DNA of 8,050 nt from Alphaproteobacteria bacterium (GTDB lineage Bacteria; Pseudomonadota; Alphaproteobacteria; Rickettsiales; UBA1997). The notes under the pieces were generated by a model. That model was not told the origin of the DNA, searched no databases, and saw only the letters and a program-made list of their open reading frames with translations. The translations under genes and the position numbers were made by a program. Location: assembly GCA_016869695.1 (NCBI GenBank), contig VGDN01000049.1:1-8050 (forward strand), in the 5' to 3' direction. This document shows, one piece after another, positions 5,913 to 8,050 of this stretch. The stretch's first letter is position 1, and every line of letters starts with the position of its first letter.

Positions 5913-6602
5913 CTAACGATCCAACTCCTTCGACAAAAGATTCAGCAGTTGAATCGAGAAGTTATTGGCACGCTCGGCGAAGTGGTTAATCTTAGCGCTA
6001 AAGATGTTGTAAAAGAAAACCGCTGGAATCGCTGCAAACAAGCCGATCGCCGTAGCCAGCAATGCTTCCGCAATCCCCGGCGCAACTACAGCCAAACTAG
6101 TATTCTTGCTAGCCGCGATACCTTGGAACGAAGTCATAATCCCCCACACCGTACCAAACAAACCAATGAATGGTGCGGATGAACCGACGATCGCTAAAAA
6201 ATTCAAACCGCTTTCCATCTTATGCATCGACTGACTAACCGCCACCTGCATACTGTTGATAAGTCTCTCCTTTAGTGAAGATTTTTTATCAGCACCAGAA
6301 GCAATAATCTGCTTAATACTGTTACTTTTCCATTCAGTGATACAGTTCACAAAGACGCGCGCAAGCGGGTGGTTATCCTCCTCCTTGGCTATGTTGTAGA
6401 TCTCCTCAAGTACCTCGCCACTTTCAAACAACTCCTCGAAACGATCAGAGCGAGTTTTCAAAATCCGAAACTTAATCAGCTTGTCGAACACGATTGCCCA
6501 AGACCAGAGCGAAGCCGCCACCAACAACAACATCACCGACTGCACAATGATGTCGGCATGAGCGATTAGATTGATGAGTGAGAAGGATGTGAATTTGTCC
6601 AT
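5913..6602 (-). CDS. tolQ: TolQ, proton-driven motor subunit of the Tol-Pal system
   Basis: TolQ is an inner-membrane protein that with TolR uses the proton-motive force to drive TolA, linking inner and outer membranes at division. The 229 residues match the family length. Three transmembrane segments: about 17-38 (IVQSVMLLLVAASLWSWAIV), 135-158 (containing SSAPFIGLFGTVWGIMTSF) and 170-199 (containing TAIGLFAAIPAVFFYN). Thr151 and Thr184 fall where the pore-lining threonines of the family lie. The cytoplasmic loop (about 45-130) is charged. FSLINLIAHADIIVQ at the N-terminus is close to alphaproteobacterial TolQ; ExbB is the alternative, but the length and N-terminus favour TolQ. The ATG at 6602-6600 is the only plausible start. 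No Shine-Dalgarno is visible, because a 17-bp inverted-repeat arm begins one base before the ATG. tolR does not follow; the next gene downstream is on the opposite strand and its stop codon abuts this one. Confidence 0.92.
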   Translation of the reverse strand: MDKFTSFSLINLIAHADIIVQSVMLLLVAASLWSWAIVFDKLIKFRILKTRSDRFEELFESGEVLEEIYNIAKEEDNHPLARVFVNCITEWKSNSIKQIIASGADKKSSLKERLINSMQVAVSQSMHKMESGLNFLAIVGSSAPFIGLFGTVWGIMTSFQGIAASKNTSLAVVAPGIAEALLATAIGLFAAIPAVFFYNIFSAKINHFAERANNFSIQLLNLLSKELDR

Positions 6603-6603
6603 G

Positions 6604-6667
6604 TCAGGATTTACGCGATTAGTTAAACTGAACTAAATATTGGGATTTAAAATCGCGTAAATCCTGA
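6604..6667. repeat. 17-bp perfect inverted repeat upstream of tolQ
   Basis: The arms 6604-6620 (TCAGGATTTACGCGATT) and 6651-6667 are perfect reverse complements across 17 bp, separated by a 30-bp A+T-rich spacer. The left arm starts one base before the tolQ start codon and so occupies its ribosome-binding region. In the tolQ transcript the two arms could pair and mask the start. The long spacer and the lack of a T-run argue against a simple terminator; a palindromic repeat element or a regulatory leader are the two options. Confidence 0.85.
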
Positions 6668-6675
6668 AACGCGCG

Positions 6676-6722
6676 ATTCGCTTCGATTACTGCGAGCTTG
6701 CGAGCAGATATGCGAAGCGAAT
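6676..6722. repeat. Second inverted repeat with internal direct repeat, between the RHH gene and tolQ
   Basis: The arms ATTCGCTTCG (6676-6685) and CGAAGCGAAT (6713-6722) are perfect reverse complements of 10 bp. Between them is a direct repeat of TGCGAGC (6691-6697 and 6699-6705). The stretch is richer in G+C than the A+T-rich bases on either side. With the 17-bp repeat next to it, almost the entire 134-bp spacer (6603-6736) is repeat structure. It follows the ribbon-helix-helix stop by 14 bp but lacks a T-run, so I do not call it a terminator. Confidence 0.75.
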
Positions 6723-6736
6723 AAAACCAAAAACTA

Positions 6737-6985
6737 TTAAGAATGTCGGTATTTCTTTTTAATCTTGGCGTAGGGGATCGTTTTTTGCTTAGATTTTTTG
6801 AACTCATCATAAGCCTTTTTTGCCTCTTGATAATCTTCGATATCCTCAAGTTTTTCCTTTAGTAGCTGCTCCAAAGCCTTCTTAACGAAGTAGCTTTTTG
6901 ATCTTTCTTCCATCTCACAAATCATGGTCAGGCCTGAATCGAGATGCTTTGGGATTTGTGCTGAGATTGTTGTAACGGTTCGCAT
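6737..6985 (-). CDS. Ribbon-helix-helix protein, RelB/CopG-type antitoxin-like, without a partner toxin
   Basis: 82 residues. The N-terminus fits the ribbon-helix-helix fold: beta-strand about 4-10 (VTTISAQ), helix A about 12-27 (KHLDSGLTMICEMEER), helix B about 28-43 (SKSYFVKKALEQLLKE). The lysine- and glutamate-rich C-terminal tail (EDIEDYQEAKKAYDEFKKSKQ) resembles the toxin-binding extension of RelB-like antitoxins. Members are dimeric DNA-binding proteins that usually repress their own operon. The start is the ATG at 6985-6983, with a weak GAAG four bases upstream. The gene begins 48 bp after ftsK on the same strand. A toxin gene would be expected just downstream, but that spacer holds only inverted repeats, so this is an orphan antitoxin, a stand-alone regulator or a remnant. 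The exact subfamily is uncertain. Confidence 0.78.
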   Translation of the reverse strand: MRTVTTISAQIPKHLDSGLTMICEMEERSKSYFVKKALEQLLKEKLEDIEDYQEAKKAYDEFKKSKQKTIPYAKIKKKYRHS

Positions 6986-7033
6986 AGGACTTCGTAAAAG
7001 TTATTAAACGATATCAAGTCTTAACTAGTTTTA

Positions 7034-8050
7034 TTACTCCTCAATAACTTCCCTCTTCCCCGAAATACTCGCTGCAGTAACCACACCCTCTTCCTCCATC
7101 TTTTCGATCAAAATCGCCGCGCGGTTATAGCCAATGCGCAGCTGGCGTTGGACATAGCTGATCGACGGTTTTTTGTCACGACGCACGATCATCACTGCTT
7201 TGCGATAGAGATCATCGTCACTGCCCTCACCTTCCATATCCGCGTCAGCGGCGGCTCCAGCGGCAATCGGCATCGGCACTTCGAAGGATATTTTTTCGCT
7301 CTCAGAAAACTCGCTTAAATCTTGGTCTTTAATAAACTTCACAACTCTTTCGATCTCGGTGTCGGAGCAAAACGGGCCGTGCACACGCGTCATCTTGCTG
7401 CCACTAGACATGTAAATCATATCGCCATGGCCAAGTAGCTGCTCAGCGCCTTGGGTGCCGAGGATCGTTCTGCTGTCGATGCGCGAAGTGACCTGGAAAG
7501 AGATTCTGGTTGGGAAGTTGGCCTTGATGATGCCAGTAATGACGTCAACCGACGGGCGTTGCGTCGCCATGATAATATGGATGCCGGCAGCGCGCGCCAT
7601 CTGCGCCAAGCGCTGCACCGAGTTTTCGATTTCCTTACCCGCTACCAACATCAGATCGGCCATCTCATCAACAATCACCACAATGAAAGGCAACTTCTTC
7701 GGCTCAAACTGGATCTCTTCGATAATCGGCTGGCCGTTGGTTGGATCATATCCGGTCTGTACCTTACGCACTAGCTTCTCTCCTGACAGTATCGCCTTCT
7801 CAGCCTTTTCGTTGTAGCCCGTGATGTTGCGCACAGCGAAGCTAGACATCAGACGATAACGCTCTTCCATCTCAGCCACAACCCACTTGAGCGCGGTAAC
7901 CGCCTTGCCTGGCTCAGTTACGACTGGCGAGAGAAGATGTGGGATGCCGTCATATATCGAGAGCTCAAGCATCTTCGGATCGATCATGATGAACTTACAC
8001 TCATCTGGCCGCAGACGGAAAAGCATCGATAAGATCATCACGTTTAAGCC
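7034..8050 (-). CDS. ftsK: DNA translocase FtsK, C-terminal part
   Basis: The gene is cut by the right edge; 338 C-terminal residues are visible and the frame stays open to base 8050 ([10 protein letters not shown]), just after where the Walker A loop would lie. A GTG at 8041 is not taken as the start because the family continues upstream. FtsK is a septum-anchored hexameric motor that pumps DNA and brings chromosome dimers to the XerCD site. Seen here: [32 protein letters not shown] in the motor beta domain, Walker [14 protein letters not shown] (about visible residues 122-134), [42 protein letters not shown], a linker rich in Ala, Asp and Glu, and the gamma winged-helix domain from about 277 ([14 protein letters not shown] to the end, with [19 protein letters not shown]). 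The gamma domain reads KOPS-type guiding sequences. The 3' end looks complete; the ribbon-helix-helix gene follows. Confidence 0.97.
   Translation of the reverse strand, partial: GLNVMILSMLFRLRPDECKFIMIDPKMLELSIYDGIPHLLSPVVTEPGKAVTALKWVVAEMEERYRLMSSFAVRNITGYNEKAEKAILSGEKLVRKVQTGYDPTNGQPIIEEIQFEPKKLPFIVVIVDEMADLMLVAGKEIENSVQRLAQMARAAGIHIIMATQRPSVDVITGIIKANFPTRISFQVTSRIDSRTILGTQGAEQLLGHGDMIYMSSGSKMTRVHGPFCSDTEIERVVKFIKDQDLSEFSESEKISFEVPMPIAAGAAADADMEGEGSDDDLYRKAVMIVRRDKKPSISYVQRQLRIGYNRAAILIEKMEEEGVVTAASISGKREVIEE

Noticed and set aside
6619..6849. 76-codon minus-strand frame overlapping the ribbon-helix-helix gene
   Set aside because: The N-terminal half is a frame-shifted reading of the real gene and the C-terminal half is a reading through inverted repeats. 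Kept only as an observation about the repeats being stop-free.
6986..7033. Promoter in the 48-bp ftsK to ribbon-helix-helix spacer (TTGATA at 7017-7012 on the minus strand)
   Set aside because: No -10 match at a proper distance (the best has three of six bases at a 15-bp spacing), so it is not strong enough to list.
7451..7817. Two plus-strand open frames of 107-120 codons opposite ftsK
   Set aside because: They mirror highly conserved FtsK motor sequence in the antisense frames and resemble no protein family.
1..8050. tRNA, rRNA, riboswitch or transposase genes
   Set aside because: No cloverleaf, rRNA-like stretch, known riboswitch core or transposase motif was seen by eye; nearly all of the window is coding.

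Overview
The window looks like a stretch of an alphaproteobacterial chromosome with modest, slightly A+T-leaning composition. The best guess is a Rickettsiales-like or other host-associated lineage. The evidence is the alphaproteobacterial form of AddB and TolQ, a HAD hydrolase with the DWDNTLVDTWP signature, a solitary ribbon-helix-helix antitoxin-like gene, and palindromic and tandem repeats lying inside essential genes. Alphaproteobacteria is well supported; the order is an inference.

Layout. Six of the seven genes are on the minus strand. Reading in their direction (right to left) they are: the 3' part of ftsK (DNA translocase, cut by the right edge), a small ribbon-helix-helix gene, a 134-bp spacer with two inverted repeats, tolQ (inner-membrane motor of the Tol-Pal system), then addB (recombination nuclease subunit), pheT (phenylalanyl-tRNA synthetase beta chain) and the start of a HAD phosphatase (cut by the left edge). 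Between tolQ and addB sits one plus-strand gene for an unrecognised, proline-rich lipoprotein. Its stop abuts the tolQ stop with no spacer, and its 5' end overlaps the addB 5' end by 17 bp.

How the genes relate. addB, pheT and the HAD gene are closely spaced and probably co-transcribed, although their products serve DNA repair, translation and small-molecule phosphatase chemistry. Three products normally work with a partner encoded next door (PheS for PheT, AddA for AddB, TolR for TolQ), and none of these partners is adjacent here. This suggests a rearranged genome in which the complexes are encoded at dispersed sites.

The most interesting layer is the repeats. Three arrays of about four GTGGTAA heptamers lie in frame inside pheT (twice) and addB (once), always in the one orientation that has no stop codons. 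A different heptamer (CAGTGCT-like) forms two facing arrays that fill the whole addB-pheT spacer up to 4 nt from the pheT start codon. A roughly 119-bp palindrome lies in frame inside addB and adds about 40 residues, much like the protein-coding palindromic elements known from Rickettsia. Another pair of inverted repeats fills the spacer upstream of tolQ and abuts its start codon. No RNA genes, CRISPR arrays or transposase genes were recognised, and there is no gene-free stretch longer than 134 bp.
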